A stretch of 64,000 nucleotides of DNA from Sphingomonas sp. PAMC26645 (GCF_004795835.1 NZ_CP039249.1:3695001-3759000); one strand, 5' to 3'; positions 46,199 through 55,653 are shown, counted from the stretch's first letter. Translations and numbers: made by a program. Notes: generated by a model not told the origin, from the letters alone.

Positions 46199-47291
46199 GT
46201 GGCGCCACGTCCGCTCGCTCGGCGTCGAACGCCCCGGGCAGGCCTATTTCTTCGGCTACGACGAGGCGCCCCCCTGCGACGGTCAGGTCCGCCTCGACCT
46301 GCTCTACACCGGGTTTTCCGCCGGCACCGAACTCACCTTCGTCAAGAACAGCAACCCGTATCTCCACTCCCGCTGGGACGCAGGCCGCGGCGTGTTCGTC
46401 CCCGGCGAACCGAGCGCGCACTATCCGGTGCCGTTCCTCGGCTACATGGAATGCGCGCGCGTCAGCGACAGCCGGGTCGACGATTTCACCAACGGCGATG
46501 TCGTCGGCACGGTGTTCGGCCACAAGACCGGCCACACCGCGGACCCGTTCAACGATTTGCTGACCAAGCTCCCGCCCGAGCTCGATCCGATCCTCGGCAT
46601 CTATATCGGCCAGATGGGTCCGATCGCCGCCAACGGCATTCTTCACGCAGACGTGGAACTGCTCGGACCCAACGTGGTCAACCTAGGCGACGGCATCCGC
46701 GGCCGCCCCGCTATGGTGATCGGCGCAGGCATCGTCGGCATGCTCACCGCCCTGTTCGCGCAAGCCGCCGGCGCGAGCGAAGTCGTGATCGCCGACCCGT
46801 CCCCCTTCCGCCGCCTGCGCGCCGAATGCCTCGGCATAACCGCGATGACCGAGGACCAGGCCTGGGCGTACGCCAAGGCACGCTGGCTCCACGGCGGCGA
46901 CGATCGCGGCGCGGACGTCGTGTTCCAGACCCGCGCCGACGCCGCCAGCCTCCACGCCGCGATGCGCGCGCTGAGGCCGCAGGGCACGGTGATCGACCTC
47001 GCCTTCTACCAGGGTGGCGCCGACCGGCTCCGGCTCGGCGAGGAATTCCACCACAACGGCCTCAACCTCCGCTGCGCGCAGATCAACCGCGTCCCCCGCG
47101 GGCTCGACTTCCAATGGGACCGCCGCCGCCTCGCCAACGAGACGGTCAAGCTGCTGCTCGCCCGCGGCCCCGAGATCCGCGCGCAGCTCATCACGCACGT
47201 CGTGCCCTATGACGACGCCCCCGCGTTTATCGCACGGCTGATCGGCGAGCGGCCCGAATTCCTCCAGATCGTCTTCAAGGTCGGCGATTGA
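46191..47291 (+). CDS. Medium-chain dehydrogenase/reductase, zinc-alcohol-dehydrogenase-like without the usual catalytic Cys
   Basis: A 366-residue protein that overlaps the previous gene by 8 bases; GAGG lies 6 bases before the ATG. The N-terminal part reads LYTGFSAGTELTFVKN where zinc alcohol dehydrogenases have a Cys before GTD, so the catalytic zinc site is absent. The Rossmann fold is clear, AMVIGAGIVGMLTALFAQAA then VVIADPSPFRRLRAECLG. SAGTE-type dehydrogenases are known next to or fused with Gfo-type oxidoreductases (bi-domain oxidoreductases) in glycan clusters. Here the Gfo part is the end of the gene before it, so the two probably act in one step. Confidence 0.8.
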   Translation: MSEWRHVRSLGVERPGQAYFFGYDEAPPCDGQVRLDLLYTGFSAGTELTFVKNSNPYLHSRWDAGRGVFVPGEPSAHYPVPFLGYMECARVSDSRVDDFTNGDVVGTVFGHKTGHTADPFNDLLTKLPPELDPILGIYIGQMGPIAANGILHADVELLGPNVVNLGDGIRGRPAMVIGAGIVGMLTALFAQAAGASEVVIADPSPFRRLRAECLGITAMTEDQAWAYAKARWLHGGDDRGADVVFQTRADAASLHAAMRALRPQGTVIDLAFYQGGADRLRLGEEFHHNGLNLRCAQINRVPRGLDFQWDRRRLANETVKLLLARGPEIRAQLITHVVPYDDAPAFIARLIGERPEFLQIVFKVGD

Positions 47292-49546
47292 GTACCGCAC
47301 TCACTGCCGACGCCCGCCCGATCCGCATCCTGTTCGTCTTCGCCTGGCTCGTCGTCGGCGGCGAGGAGACGGAGGTGCGGCTGCTCGCGCAGGCGCTCGA
47401 CCCGACCCGCTACCGGATCGAGGTCGTCGCCTGCTTCCGAAAAGACGGCATGCCCGAGCAGACGCATGCGCAACTGGAAGCGATCGGCGTCCCCGTCGAC
47501 CGCACGCCCTACGCGCTCGGCTTCGACGAGACCGTCGCCTACCTCGCGAGCAAGCTGCCCGCGTACGACGTCGTCGTCTCGTGCCAGAACGTCGCGGACA
47601 TCTATCCCGCGCTCGAACGCATGCACCTCCGCCCGCCGTTGATCGAACATGGCGGCCTCGTCTCCGAAGCGCTCGCCGGCCCCAAGCATTTCACCGCGCG
47701 CTATGTCGGCGTCTGCGCCTCGATCCGCGACGCCGCCGCCAGCCGCATGCCCGGCCGCGAACACCACGCGATCGAAATTCCGTCGATGGTCGACACGCGC
47801 GCTTTCGGCCCTGCCCGGCGAGCGCCGGTCCGTGCGACGCTAGGGATCGCCGAAGACGTACCGCTGATCGGCTGGCTAGGCCGGCTCGACCCGAAGAAAC
47901 GAGTCGAGGACTTCATCGAAGCCGCCGCGCTCATCCACGCCCGCCACCCCCGCGCCCGCTTCGTGGTAATCGGCGGCCCCGACGCCTTCATCCCCGAATA
48001 CGCCGCCGCGCTCCGCAACCGCGCGCACGCCCTCGGCCTCGACACCGCCCTGACCTTCCTTGGTGATCGCGACGACGTGCCCGACCTGCTCGCCGCACTC
48101 GACATGTTCGTCTGGCTCTCCCGCGGCGAAGGCATGCCGCACGTCATCGCCGAAGCCGGCGCCGCACGCCTCCCCGTCATAGCGACGCGCGACAACGGCT
48201 CCGAACAACAGATTGTCGACGGGGTCAGCGGCCTGTTCGTGCCCCACGAAGACCCGCCCTCAGTTGCCGCCGCGATCACCAAACTGCTCGAAGACTCGGC
48301 ACTTCGATCCCGCCTCGGCACCGCCCTCCGCGCCAAGGTCGACAGCGAGTACGCCGTCGCCGCCGTCGTCCCCCGCTGGGAAGCCCTGTTCGCGGAAGTC
48401 CTTTCCGACCGGCCACCTCTCCCCCGGCCGACAGGCCTCTTCCGCAGCGTCCTGCAAGGCGGCTTCGAATCCTCCACGCACCGCCGCGCGCACGACCGCA
48501 AGCGCGTCGATGTCATCGCCGCCAGCCATCACGACACCCTCGCCGCGCACGATTACAGCGAACTCGCCAAGCTCGGCATCCTCACCGTCCGCGACGGACT
48601 GCGCTGGCATTTGATCGAACACGAGCCCGGCCGCTACGACTGGTCCAGCCTCGACCGCCAGCTGGAAGCCGCCAAGGCGATCGGTACCGAAGTCATTTGG
48701 GACCTGCTCCATTACGGCTGGCCCGACGACATCGACATCTGGACGCCTGCCTTCGTCACCCGCTTCGCCGCCTTCGCCGCCGCCGCCGCGCGCCACATCG
48801 GCCCGGCCGCTCCCGGTGAGACGCGCTTCTACGCCCCCGTCAACGAAATCTCATTCTTCGCCTGGGGCGGCGGCGACGCAGCCTATCTCAACCCGTTCGC
48901 GCAACGCCGCGGCTACGAACTGAAGGTGCAGCTCGCCCGCGCCTCGATCGCCGCGATGGAAGCGATCCTCGCAATCGACCCCGCCGCGCGGTTCGTCCAC
49001 GCCGACCCGGTCATCAACGTCATCACCGACCCCGCCCGCCCCAACGACGCCCCCGCCGCCGAAGGCCACCGCCTCGCGCAATTCCAGGCCTGGGACATGA
49101 TCGCGGGCAAAGCATGGCCCCAGATCGGCGGCCGCGCGCCATTGCTCGATATCGTCGGCGTAAATTTCTACCACAACAACCAGTGGATCCACGGTGGCCC
49201 ACCGTTGGCGTACGATCATCCTCTCAGCCGCCCGCTCCACGCAATCCTCGCCGACGCTTACACGCGCTACGGCCGCCCGATCTTGATCGCCGAAACCGGC
49301 ATCGAAGGCAGCGCCCGCCCCGCCTGGCTCCGCATGATCCTGCGCGAGGTGAAGATCGCCCAGTCGCTCGGCGTTCCGGTCGAGGGCGTGTGCCTCTACC
49401 CGATCCTAGACCACCCCGGCTGGGACGACGATCGCTACTGCCCCAACGGCCTGCTCGCCTGCTCGCCGGTCCTCGCCGACCGCGTGCCTAACGCCGCGCT
49501 CGCCGACGTCATCCGGCAGGCGCAGGGGCGCGATATCCTGCGTTAA
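47288..49546 (+). CDS. Fusion of GT4-type glycosyltransferase and clan-A glycoside hydrolase-like domain
   Basis: A 752-residue protein with a TTG start that overlaps the previous stop as TTGA. Residues about 10-375 are a GT4-type transferase: FVFAWLVVGGEETEVRLLAQ, IGWLGRLDPKKRVEDFIEAA and the donor loop SRGEGMPHVIAEAGAARLPV. Residues about 395-745 form a TIM-barrel glycosidase-like domain similar to GH1 or other clan-A enzymes. The likely acid is Glu520 in YAPVNEISFF and the nucleophile Glu669 in LIAETGIEGS, in the usual order. The domain could hydrolyse, transfer or only bind a glycan. Last gene of the cluster; 100 bases without a gene follow. Confidence 0.85.
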   Translation: MSTALTADARPIRILFVFAWLVVGGEETEVRLLAQALDPTRYRIEVVACFRKDGMPEQTHAQLEAIGVPVDRTPYALGFDETVAYLASKLPAYDVVVSCQNVADIYPALERMHLRPPLIEHGGLVSEALAGPKHFTARYVGVCASIRDAAASRMPGREHHAIEIPSMVDTRAFGPARRAPVRATLGIAEDVPLIGWLGRLDPKKRVEDFIEAAALIHARHPRARFVVIGGPDAFIPEYAAALRNRAHALGLDTALTFLGDRDDVPDLLAALDMFVWLSRGEGMPHVIAEAGAARLPVIATRDNGSEQQIVDGVSGLFVPHEDPPSVAAAITKLLEDSALRSRLGTALRAKVDSEYAVAAVVPRWEALFAEVLSDRPPLPRPTGLFRSVLQGGFESSTHRRAHDRKRVDVIAASHHDTLAAHDYSELAKLGILTVRDGLRWHLIEHEPGRYDWSSLDRQLEAAKAIGTEVIWDLLHYGWPDDIDIWTPAFVTRFAAFAAAAARHIGPAAPGETRFYAPVNEISFFAWGGGDAAYLNPFAQRRGYELKVQLARASIAAMEAILAIDPAARFVHADPVINVITDPARPNDAPAAEGHRLAQFQAWDMIAGKAWPQIGGRAPLLDIVGVNFYHNNQWIHGGPPLAYDHPLSRPLHAILADAYTRYGRPILIAETGIEGSARPAWLRMILREVKIAQSLGVPVEGVCLYPILDHPGWDDDRYCPNGLLACSPVLADRVPNAALADVIRQAQGRDILR

Positions 49547-49646
49547 CTTGGGCCCGGATACTAATCGAAGTCGATACGATCGAGGGGACATTTCCGCCGC
49601 CACGTCGCGTTGACGGTTGCCACAAAGGCATGCGGAGAGAGATCAC

Positions 49647-50027
49647 ATGGCCATTAAATTTGCAGGAACGATGAACGCGATCAATCGCGGGCTCGACGCG
49701 ACCAAGCCCACCAAGGGCGCCGACATGGTCGAGGATTGGGAAGCCGCACTGGCCGATACCGAAGTCTCCGGCGCCAAGGGCATCCTTCGCGACCTCGGTT
49801 CGCTGCGCAAGCAGTTGGAGAAGGACACGCCCGACGCCGACCGCGTCCACGCGCTGCTTCACCGTCTCGGCACCGCGACCACCAAGATCGCCGACAAGGC
49901 CGACAAGTCGCAGGACAAGCTAAAGGCACTCGGCGAAGCGCTGACCGAAGCCGGTGAAGACGCACCGGACGAGGAAGAGGACGCCGCCGCCGCCGCGGCG
50001 CCCAAGCGCGCACGCAAGAAGGCCTGA
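49647..50027 (+). CDS. Small Ala/Lys-rich helical protein
   Basis: A 126-residue protein; GGAGAGA lies 5 bases before the ATG. It starts MAIKFAGTMNAINRGLDATK and is mostly helix (GILRDLGSLRKQLEKD, then VHALLHRLGTATTKIADKAD). The C-terminus is an acidic run (DAPDEEEDAAAAAA) and then the basic tail PKRARKKA. The basic tail hints at nucleic acid or membrane binding, but no family is recognised. It is convergent with the DUF892 gene and shares a terminator with it. Confidence 0.7.
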   Translation: MAIKFAGTMNAINRGLDATKPTKGADMVEDWEAALADTEVSGAKGILRDLGSLRKQLEKDTPDADRVHALLHRLGTATTKIADKADKSQDKLKALGEALTEAGEDAPDEEEDAAAAAAPKRARKKA

Positions 50028-50032
50028 ACGAA

Positions 50033-50068
50033 AAACGGGCCGGCGATCGTCAGATCGCCGGCCCGTTT
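50033..50068. terminator. Bidirectional intrinsic terminator between convergent genes
   Basis: A perfect 16-base-pair stem, AAACGGGCCGGCGATC with GATCGCCGGCCCGTTT around the loop GTCA, lies between the stops at 50027 and 50091. The ends give a T-run when read from either strand (A-tract on the left, TTTCC on the right), so it can stop transcription from both genes. Confidence 0.9.
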
Positions 50069-50090
50069 CCTTAGTTACGTCGCGAAAACC

Positions 50091-50606
50091 TCAGGCGGTC
50101 ACCGCCTCGGCTTTCGGATTGACCTTCGACGTCGCCATCGCGGTCAGCTTGTCGTCGGTCGCATATTCCTCGTCGAGCGTTTCCTTCAGGATCGCCGCGA
50201 TCTCGCTGCGACCAAGCTGGTTCGCCCATGCGATCAGCGTGCCGTAGCGCGTGATCTCGTAATGCTCGACCGCTTGCGCCGACGCGATCAGCGCCGCATC
50301 GAGCACCGCCTTGTCGGCGATCTCGCCTGCGACTTCGTTCGCTTCCTTGATGATCCCGTCGATCGCCGGGCAGGTCACCGCCTTGGCCTTCTCGCCGAGC
50401 AGCTCGAAGATCCGCTCGAGCCGCACGATCTGTCCCTCGGTCTCGCGCAGATGCGTCTCGAACCCGGCCTTCAGACCCGGCGCGGTCGCCTTGTCGGTCA
50501 TCTTCGGCAGTGCCTTGGGGATCTGGTGCTCGGCATAATACACGTCCTGCAACTGGTGCAGGAACAGGTCTTCGAACGTCGCGATGTCCTTGGAAAACAG
50601 GCCCAT
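50091..50606 (-). CDS. DUF892 (YciE-like) ferritin-fold protein
   Basis: A 171-residue all-helical protein. It starts MGLFSKDIATFEDLFLHQLQ and continues DVYYAEHQIPKALPKM; acidic and His residues typical of the DUF892 ferritin-like fold recur at RETEGQIVRLERIFE and VEHYEITRYGTLIAW. YciE-type proteins bind a di-iron centre in some members and are induced in stress. I chose the ATG at 50606, which has GAGGA 7 bases before it; two other in-frame ATGs lie just upstream. A possible EcfG-type promoter lies about 56 bases before the start. Confidence 0.9.
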   Translation of the reverse strand: MGLFSKDIATFEDLFLHQLQDVYYAEHQIPKALPKMTDKATAPGLKAGFETHLRETEGQIVRLERIFELLGEKAKAVTCPAIDGIIKEANEVAGEIADKAVLDAALIASAQAVEHYEITRYGTLIAWANQLGRSEIAAILKETLDEEYATDDKLTAMATSKVNPKAEAVTA

Positions 50607-50661
50607 GATCATATCCTCGCATAGCTGGTGCACGCGAAGCGAAATGCTCCGGTGGTGGGGA

Positions 50662-50687
50662 AACGCCCTTACCGCGGGGGAAGTTTC
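50662..50687 (-). promoter_or_regulatory. Possible EcfG-type general stress promoter before the DUF892 gene
   Basis: Read on the minus strand, GAAAC at 50687-50683 is followed after 17 bases by CGTT at 50665-50662. The alphaproteobacterial general stress sigma factor EcfG prefers GGAAC, 16-17 bases, CGTT, so this is one mismatch in the first box with correct spacing. The start codon follows about 55 bases downstream. DUF892 proteins are often stress-induced in this class. Confidence 0.4.
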
Positions 50688-50715
50688 GTCTCCCGACCAC
50701 CGGAGCCTCGGGGGA

Positions 50716-51318
50716 TCAGCCCTTCAGCTTGGCCGCCGTCTCGGCGATCCGCTTGCCCTGGTAGCGCGCGCCATCAAGCTCTTCCTTGCTCGGCATCCGG
50801 CTGCCGTCGCCATCCGAGATCGTCGTCGCGCCATAGGGCGAGCCGCCCTTGACCGTGTCGACGCCCATCTGCGCCTGGAAGCCATAGTCGAGCCCGACGA
50901 TCGTCATGCCGTGATGGATCAGGTTGGTGATGATCGAGAACAACGTCGTTTCCTGGCCGCCATGCTGGCTCGCGGTCGAGGTGAACGCACCGCCGACCTT
51001 GCCGATCAGCGCGCCCGAGAACCACTGACCGCCGGTCGTGTCCCAGAACTGCGCCATCTGCGCGGGCATCCGGCCGAAGCGGGTCGGCGCACCGACGATG
51101 ATCGCGTCATACTGCTCAAGCGCGGCGGGGCCTTCGATCTCGGCATGCGCGGTGTCGGTCTTGAAGTGCGCGGCCTCGATCACGGCCTGCGGAGCGGTTT
51201 CGGCGACGCGACGGATGTCCACCTCGGCCCCACCGGCGCGCGCGCCCTCGGCGACGGCATCCGCCATCTGCTCGATATGGCCGTAGGACGAGTAATAGAG
51301 CACGAGAACCTTGGTCAT
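50716..51318 (-). CDS. wrbA: NAD(P)H:quinone oxidoreductase, type IV
   Basis: A 200-residue flavodoxin-like enzyme. The FMN phosphate loop is [14 protein letters not shown] at the N-terminus; the other FMN contacts are in [19 protein letters not shown] and [18 protein letters not shown]. It reduces quinones in two-electron steps with NAD(P)H and acts as a tetramer in known members. The ATG at 51318 is clear, with AAGGAAA about 7 bases before it. A palindromic repeat separates it from the pirin gene upstream on the same strand. Confidence 0.95.
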   Translation of the reverse strand: MTKVLVLYYSSYGHIEQMADAVAEGARAGGAEVDIRRVAETAPQAVIEAAHFKTDTAHAEIEGPAALEQYDAIIVGAPTRFGRMPAQMAQFWDTTGGQWFSGALIGKVGGAFTSTASQHGGQETTLFSIITNLIHHGMTIVGLDYGFQAQMGVDTVKGGSPYGATTISDGDGSRMPSKEELDGARYQGKRIAETAAKLKG

Positions 51319-51336
51319 ATGTGTTTCCTTCGAGTT

Positions 51337-51431
51337 CCCCTCCCGCCTGCGGGAGGGGTTAGGGGAGGGCAGTTCCGGGCGGGGTCGAGGAAGGAAGCCC
51401 CTCCCCCGACCCCTCCCGCAAGCGGGAGGGG
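51337..51431. repeat. CG-rich palindromic repeat between wrbA and the pirin gene
   Basis: Two short perfect hairpins, CCCCTCCCGC-CT-GCGGGAGGGG at 51337-51358 and CCCCTCCCGC-AA-GCGGGAGGGG at 51410-51431, are joined by arms that also pair with each other imperfectly (GGGAGGGGTTAGGGGAGGGC with the complement of 51398-51417). The whole is a large imperfect palindrome. It is a REP-like repeat of the kind common in sphingomonad intergenic DNA. Confidence 0.7.
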
Positions 51432-51435
51432 AGTT

Positions 51436-52155
51436 TTACTCCGAGTCTACCAGAACGATCTCGGCGTCTTCTTGAGCCGTGATCGTCACCGTCTGGCCGC
51501 CCAGCAGCGCCGCTCCGTCGCGCGCACCAAAGGCGTCGTCGCCGATCGTGATCGCACCCGTCGCCGGCACCAGATACACATGGCGCCCCTCGCCGACCGC
51601 ATAGTCGACGCTGTCGCCAGCCTTGAGCGTCGCCGCCAGCACGCGAGCATTCGCCCGGATCGGCAACGCATCGCCGTCGCCCTCGAACCCGCTGGCGAGC
51701 GTCACGAACTGCCCCGAGCGCTCGCCCTTCGGAAACGGCTTGGCACCCCAACTCGGCGCGCCACCTTTGCGCGACGGCTCGATCCAGATCTGGAAGATCG
51801 TCGTCGTCTCGGGCTCCAGATTATACTCGGCATGCCGCACGCCGGTCCCCGCGCTCATCACCTGCACGTCGCCAGCCTCGGTACGGCCCTTGTTGCCAAG
51901 CGAGTCCTGATGCGTGATCGCGCCGCTGCGGACATAAGTAATGATCTCCATGTCCTGATGCGGATGCGGCGGGAACCCTGAGTTCGCGGCGATCTGGTCG
52001 TCGTTCCACACACGGATCGCGCCCCAGCCCATGCGGGCCGGATCGTAATAACTCGCGAACGAGAAATGATGCCGCGCGTTCAGCCAGCCATGATCGGCAT
52101 GGCCGAGAGTGTCGAAGGGGCGGCGTTCAACTTTGGAAAGGGTCGTGGTCGTCAT
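51436..52155 (-). CDS. Pirin family protein
   Basis: A 239-residue bicupin. The metal-binding set sits in the first cupin: FPPHPHQDMEIITYV with His-x-His, and a later His in GTGVRHAEYN with a Glu following (EYNLE). The second cupin (QTVTITAQEDAEIVLV) lacks such ligands, as is usual. Some bacterial pirins have quercetinase activity; others bind partner enzymes. GGAGA lies 7 bases before the ATG at 52155. A LysR-type gene is transcribed away from it, a frequent neighbour. Confidence 0.92.
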   Translation of the reverse strand: MTTTTLSKVERRPFDTLGHADHGWLNARHHFSFASYYDPARMGWGAIRVWNDDQIAANSGFPPHPHQDMEIITYVRSGAITHQDSLGNKGRTEAGDVQVMSAGTGVRHAEYNLEPETTTIFQIWIEPSRKGGAPSWGAKPFPKGERSGQFVTLASGFEGDGDALPIRANARVLAATLKAGDSVDYAVGEGRHVYLVPATGAITIGDDAFGARDGAALLGGQTVTITAQEDAEIVLVDSE

Positions 52156-52278
52156 GATAGGTCTCCACTGGTTGAACCCAAGATAGGCGCTGCGATTACG
52201 CCGTAAATAGAAACGCTGGAAACCGATCGTTTCGGTTGGTAATGTGGCTTCAAAGTAGAGCACCCATAGAGTGCACCA

Positions 52279-52376
52279 CCCCGGCGGAGGCCGGGGCCCA
52301 GTTGGGGAACGTCGGTAACGAAGTGCGGCCCGTCGTTATGACCACCTCTCCAACTGGGCCCCGGCCTCCGCCGGGG
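52279..52376. repeat. Long perfect inverted repeat in the pirin / LysR divergent region
   Basis: A 27-base arm at 52279-52305, starting CCCCGGCGGAGGCCGGGG, is matched perfectly by its complement at 52350-52376, with a 44-base loop. The arm itself contains the inner palindrome GGCCCCGGCC-like core. This sort of sequence is widespread in sphingomonad genomes between genes. It would form a very stable stem in RNA or a cruciform in DNA. Confidence 0.8.
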
Positions 52377-52413
52377 AAGTAAATCTAGTACGGCTCTAAT
52401 ATCGGAGACCCCC

Positions 52414-53319
52414 ATGCGCCTGCCCGATCTCGAAGCCTGGGCGATCTTCGCCAGCGTCGTCGAGCACCGCTCGTTCAGCGCCGCCGCCGACGCGGTCGGG
52501 CTCAGCAAGGCGACCGTCTCCAAGGCGATCACCCGCCTCGAAGCGCATCTCGGCCAGTCGCTCTTCCACCGCACCTCGCGCCGCCTCGCGCTCACCGAAG
52601 CCGGCAAGCCGCTCGCCGAGCACGCCGCGCGCATCCTCGCTGAAGCCCGCGCCGCCGAGGAGTCCGCACACGACGCCGCCAGCGCGCATACCGGCCGCGT
52701 CCGCCTCGCCGCCCCGATGAGCTTCGGCGTCACCAACGTCGCCCCCATCCTCGCGGAGTTCCTCGTTGCGCACCCGGGAATCGAAGTCGATTTCCACTTG
52801 TCCGATGCGCGCGTCGACATCGTCGCGGAAGGGTTCGACGTCGCGCTGCGGATCGCCGAGCTTCCCGACAGCTCGCTCCGCGCCCGCCGCCTGTGCAGCA
52901 TCCAGGCGCACACCGTCGCCGCACCCAGCTACCTTGCGAAGCACGGCACTCCGACGCATCCGGCACAGCTCGGCGAACACCAACTTGTCGGTTATTCGAA
53001 CGTCGTCGGCCCGTGGCGCTTCCACGGCCCCGGCGGCGCCGACGTCTCGGTCCGCCTGCAAGGCCAGCTCACCGCCAACAGCGGCGAAGCGATCGTCCCC
53101 GCGCTGATCGCCGGGCTCGGCATCGCCCGCCTGCCCGACTTCATCGTCGACCGGCATATCGCGTCTGGCGCACTCGTCACGATACTCGAAGACTGGGCGC
53201 CCGCGAAGATCGGTCTCCACCTCCTCACCCCGCCAAGTCCCCTCCGCCCGGCCCGCGTCGAGGCACTGATAGACTTCCTCGCGGCACGCCTCCGCGACCC
53301 CAATGCAGGGCAAGCGTAA
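52414..53319 (+). CDS. LysR family transcriptional regulator
   Basis: A 301-residue regulator. The winged helix at residues 1-60 reads LEAWAIFASVVEHRSFSAAA, then LSKATVSKAITRLEAHLGQS and LFHRTSRRLALTEAG. The effector domain (about 90-295) has RVRLAAPMSFGV and a second lobe. GGAGA lies before the ATG. It is divergent from the pirin gene and probably controls it and itself; this pair is common in proteobacteria. The ligand is unknown. Confidence 0.93.
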   Translation: MRLPDLEAWAIFASVVEHRSFSAAADAVGLSKATVSKAITRLEAHLGQSLFHRTSRRLALTEAGKPLAEHAARILAEARAAEESAHDAASAHTGRVRLAAPMSFGVTNVAPILAEFLVAHPGIEVDFHLSDARVDIVAEGFDVALRIAELPDSSLRARRLCSIQAHTVAAPSYLAKHGTPTHPAQLGEHQLVGYSNVVGPWRFHGPGGADVSVRLQGQLTANSGEAIVPALIAGLGIARLPDFIVDRHIASGALVTILEDWAPAKIGLHLLTPPSPLRPARVEALIDFLAARLRDPNAGQA

Positions 53320-53575
53320 AGCGGCGACCTTGCGCAAAACCGGGCCGGATGCCATGTAAGAGTCTGGATAGACGCTCGAGTTTGCACCCCAGCGCGATCC
53401 CAACGACACCCGATACCGGGATGAGGACTTTGAGCAGCGGCCGCGCTCAGTCGGTAGTATGTGTATCGATTTTACGTAATTTCCGCGTGGCTGACCCGAT
53501 AATCCGGTCATGGATTCTCGTCGTCTTCGGCCTGTGTCGGGACGGCGGACCATGCCGAAACGAAAAGGCATGACC

Positions 53576-55288
53576 ATGCGGCCAGACGCTAACGACACGA
53601 TCTCTCCAGAAACCAAGACCGGCGTGACCCGCCGCAACCTGCTCGGCTCGGCGATCGTCGCCGGCGGTGCCGCCGCGTTGCCGATCGCGCACGCCGATGC
53701 CGCGACCACTGAGCGCACCGTCGACGTCCTGCTGATCGGTGGCGGCATCATGAGCGCGACGCTCGCCGTGCTGCTGCGCGAGCTCGAGCCGACCTGGACG
53801 ATCGAGATGGTCGAACGCCTCGACAAGGTCGCCGACGAGAGCTCGAACGGCTGGAACAACGCCGGCACCGGCCATTCCGCGCTGTGCGAACTCAACTACA
53901 CGCCGGTCAACAAGGCCGACGGCAAGGTCGAGATCGCCAAGGCCGTCGAGATCAACGAGCAGTTCCAGGTCACGCGTCAGTTCCTCAGCCACCAGGTCGA
54001 TACCGGCATCCTCGCCAACCCGCGCTCGTTCATCAATTCGACGCCGCACATGAATCTGGTGTGGGGCGATGCCAACGTCGCCTTCCTGCAAAAGCGCCAC
54101 GCCGCGCTCCAGGCGAGCCCGCTCTTCTCGGGCATGGAATTCACCACCGACCCTAAGCAGATCTCGCAGTGGGTGCCGGTGATGATGGAGGGCCGCGCGC
54201 CCGGCACGAAGCTCGCCGCGACGCGCTCGCCGCTCGGCACCGATTGCGACTGGGGCGAGGTCACGCGCCAGTATATCGCCTCGCTCGCCAAGCAGGACAA
54301 TTTCACGCTGACCACGGGCCACGAGGTCCGCTCGCTCGAACGCGAGACGATCGGCGGCAAGAAGGCGCGCTGGCGCGTCACCGCGCGCGACATGAAGACC
54401 GACCAGAAGCAGGTCATCAAGGCGCGCTTCGTGTTCGCAGGCGCCGGCGGTGGCGCGCTGCCGATCCTCCAGAAGTCCGGCATTCCCGAGGCCGACGACT
54501 ATGCCGGCTTCCCGGTCGGCGGCTCGTTCCTCGTCGCGGACAAGCCCGAGGTCACGCACCGCCATCTTGCCAAGGTCTACGGCAAGGCGGCGGTCGGCTC
54601 GCCCCCGATGTCCGTGCCGCATCTCGACACCCGCTTCCTCGACGGCAAGCAGGCGCTGTTGTTCGGCCCGTTCGCGACCTTCTCGACCAAGTTCCTCAAG
54701 GAAGGCTCGTATTTCGATCTTCCGGCGTCGGTCACGCTCGACAATTTCCGGCCGATGCTCGCGGTCGGCTGGGACGATTTCGACCTCGTCGAATATCTCG
54801 CGGGCCAGCTCATCATGTCGGACAGCGACCGGATGGACGCCCTGCGCGAGTATTTCCCGGGTGCGAAGGACGCCGACTGGCGCCTGTGGCAGGCTGGCCA
54901 GCGCGTCCAGATCATCAAGCGCGATCCGGAAAAGGGCGGCGTGCTGCGGCTCGGCACCGAGATCGTCGCGTCGAAGGACGGCTCGATCGCCGCGCTGCTC
55001 GGCGCCTCGCCGGGTGCCTCGACCGCGCCGTCGATCATGCTCAACCTGTTGAAGAAGGTGTTCCCGAACCACCTCGCCACCGCCGGCTGGCAGGCGAAGA
55101 TCCGCGAGATCGTGCCGACCTACGGCGTGATGCTCAACGAGACCCCGGACGTCCTCGCCGAGCATTGGGCATCAACCGCGGACACGCTGCAACTCGCGAT
55201 CCCCTCGCCCACGGTCGGCGTCGCAGCCAGCCCACGTCCCGCGGCGATGCGCGTAAAGCCAGACCGCAGCCCCGACCTCGCGCTTTAA
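53576..55288 (+). CDS. mqo: Malate:quinone oxidoreductase with an apparent Tat signal
   Basis: A protein of about 570 residues that would oxidise malate to oxaloacetate and pass electrons to quinone. The FAD motif is [20 protein letters not shown]; other Mqo stretches are [33 protein letters not shown] and [13 protein letters not shown] [11 protein letters not shown]. Unusually, the N-terminus reads [20 protein letters not shown] and then PIAHADA, a twin-arginine signal. Typical Mqo faces the cytoplasm and has no signal. AAAAGG 7 bases before 53576 decides the start; ATGs at 53570, 53552 and 53510 are in frame. It stands alone. Confidence 0.93.
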   Translation: MRPDANDTISPETKTGVTRRNLLGSAIVAGGAAALPIAHADAATTERTVDVLLIGGGIMSATLAVLLRELEPTWTIEMVERLDKVADESSNGWNNAGTGHSALCELNYTPVNKADGKVEIAKAVEINEQFQVTRQFLSHQVDTGILANPRSFINSTPHMNLVWGDANVAFLQKRHAALQASPLFSGMEFTTDPKQISQWVPVMMEGRAPGTKLAATRSPLGTDCDWGEVTRQYIASLAKQDNFTLTTGHEVRSLERETIGGKKARWRVTARDMKTDQKQVIKARFVFAGAGGGALPILQKSGIPEADDYAGFPVGGSFLVADKPEVTHRHLAKVYGKAAVGSPPMSVPHLDTRFLDGKQALLFGPFATFSTKFLKEGSYFDLPASVTLDNFRPMLAVGWDDFDLVEYLAGQLIMSDSDRMDALREYFPGAKDADWRLWQAGQRVQIIKRDPEKGGVLRLGTEIVASKDGSIAALLGASPGASTAPSIMLNLLKKVFPNHLATAGWQAKIREIVPTYGVMLNETPDVLAEHWASTADTLQLAIPSPTVGVAASPRPAAMRVKPDRSPDLAL

Positions 55289-55311
55289 TTTATACCGACG
55301 TCCATTCTACA

Positions 55312-55436
55312 ATCCTCCCCCGCCAGAGGGAGGTGTCGCCGAAGGTGACGGAGGGGGAGGACACGGAACGGCGGTCGTCGCCTGCCGCCCCCTCCGTCTG
55401 GCAAACGCCAGCCACCTCCCCCTGGCGGGGGAGGAT
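55312..55436. repeat. Palindromic dispersed repeat, copy 1
   Basis: Outer arms of 24 bases, ATCCTCCCCCGCCAGAGGGA plus GGTG at 55312-55335 and the complement at 55413-55436, match with one mismatch. The inner halves pair less well. A second copy in opposite orientation lies at 57696-57819. It lies in the gene-free stretch 55289-55653, which otherwise holds only the AI-2E transporter's own upstream region. Confidence 0.8.
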
Positions 55437-55653
55437 CAGCGAGTGTCGTTTCAGGAACGCACCTCAAGTCCTTGGAACGACTGTCCTACGCCGCGACGAT
55501 CTGCCACGGTCGCAAGATGATCGCCCCGCCACCTTCGCAAAACCACCACCGATCCAGCCACGGAACGGCTCCAAAAGCCGGAAGTGCACAGTCCGCGCAA
55601 ACCGCGCCAGCGTGTGCACTTTGTGAACTTCCAGCTTTTCGGCGGGCCGCAGC

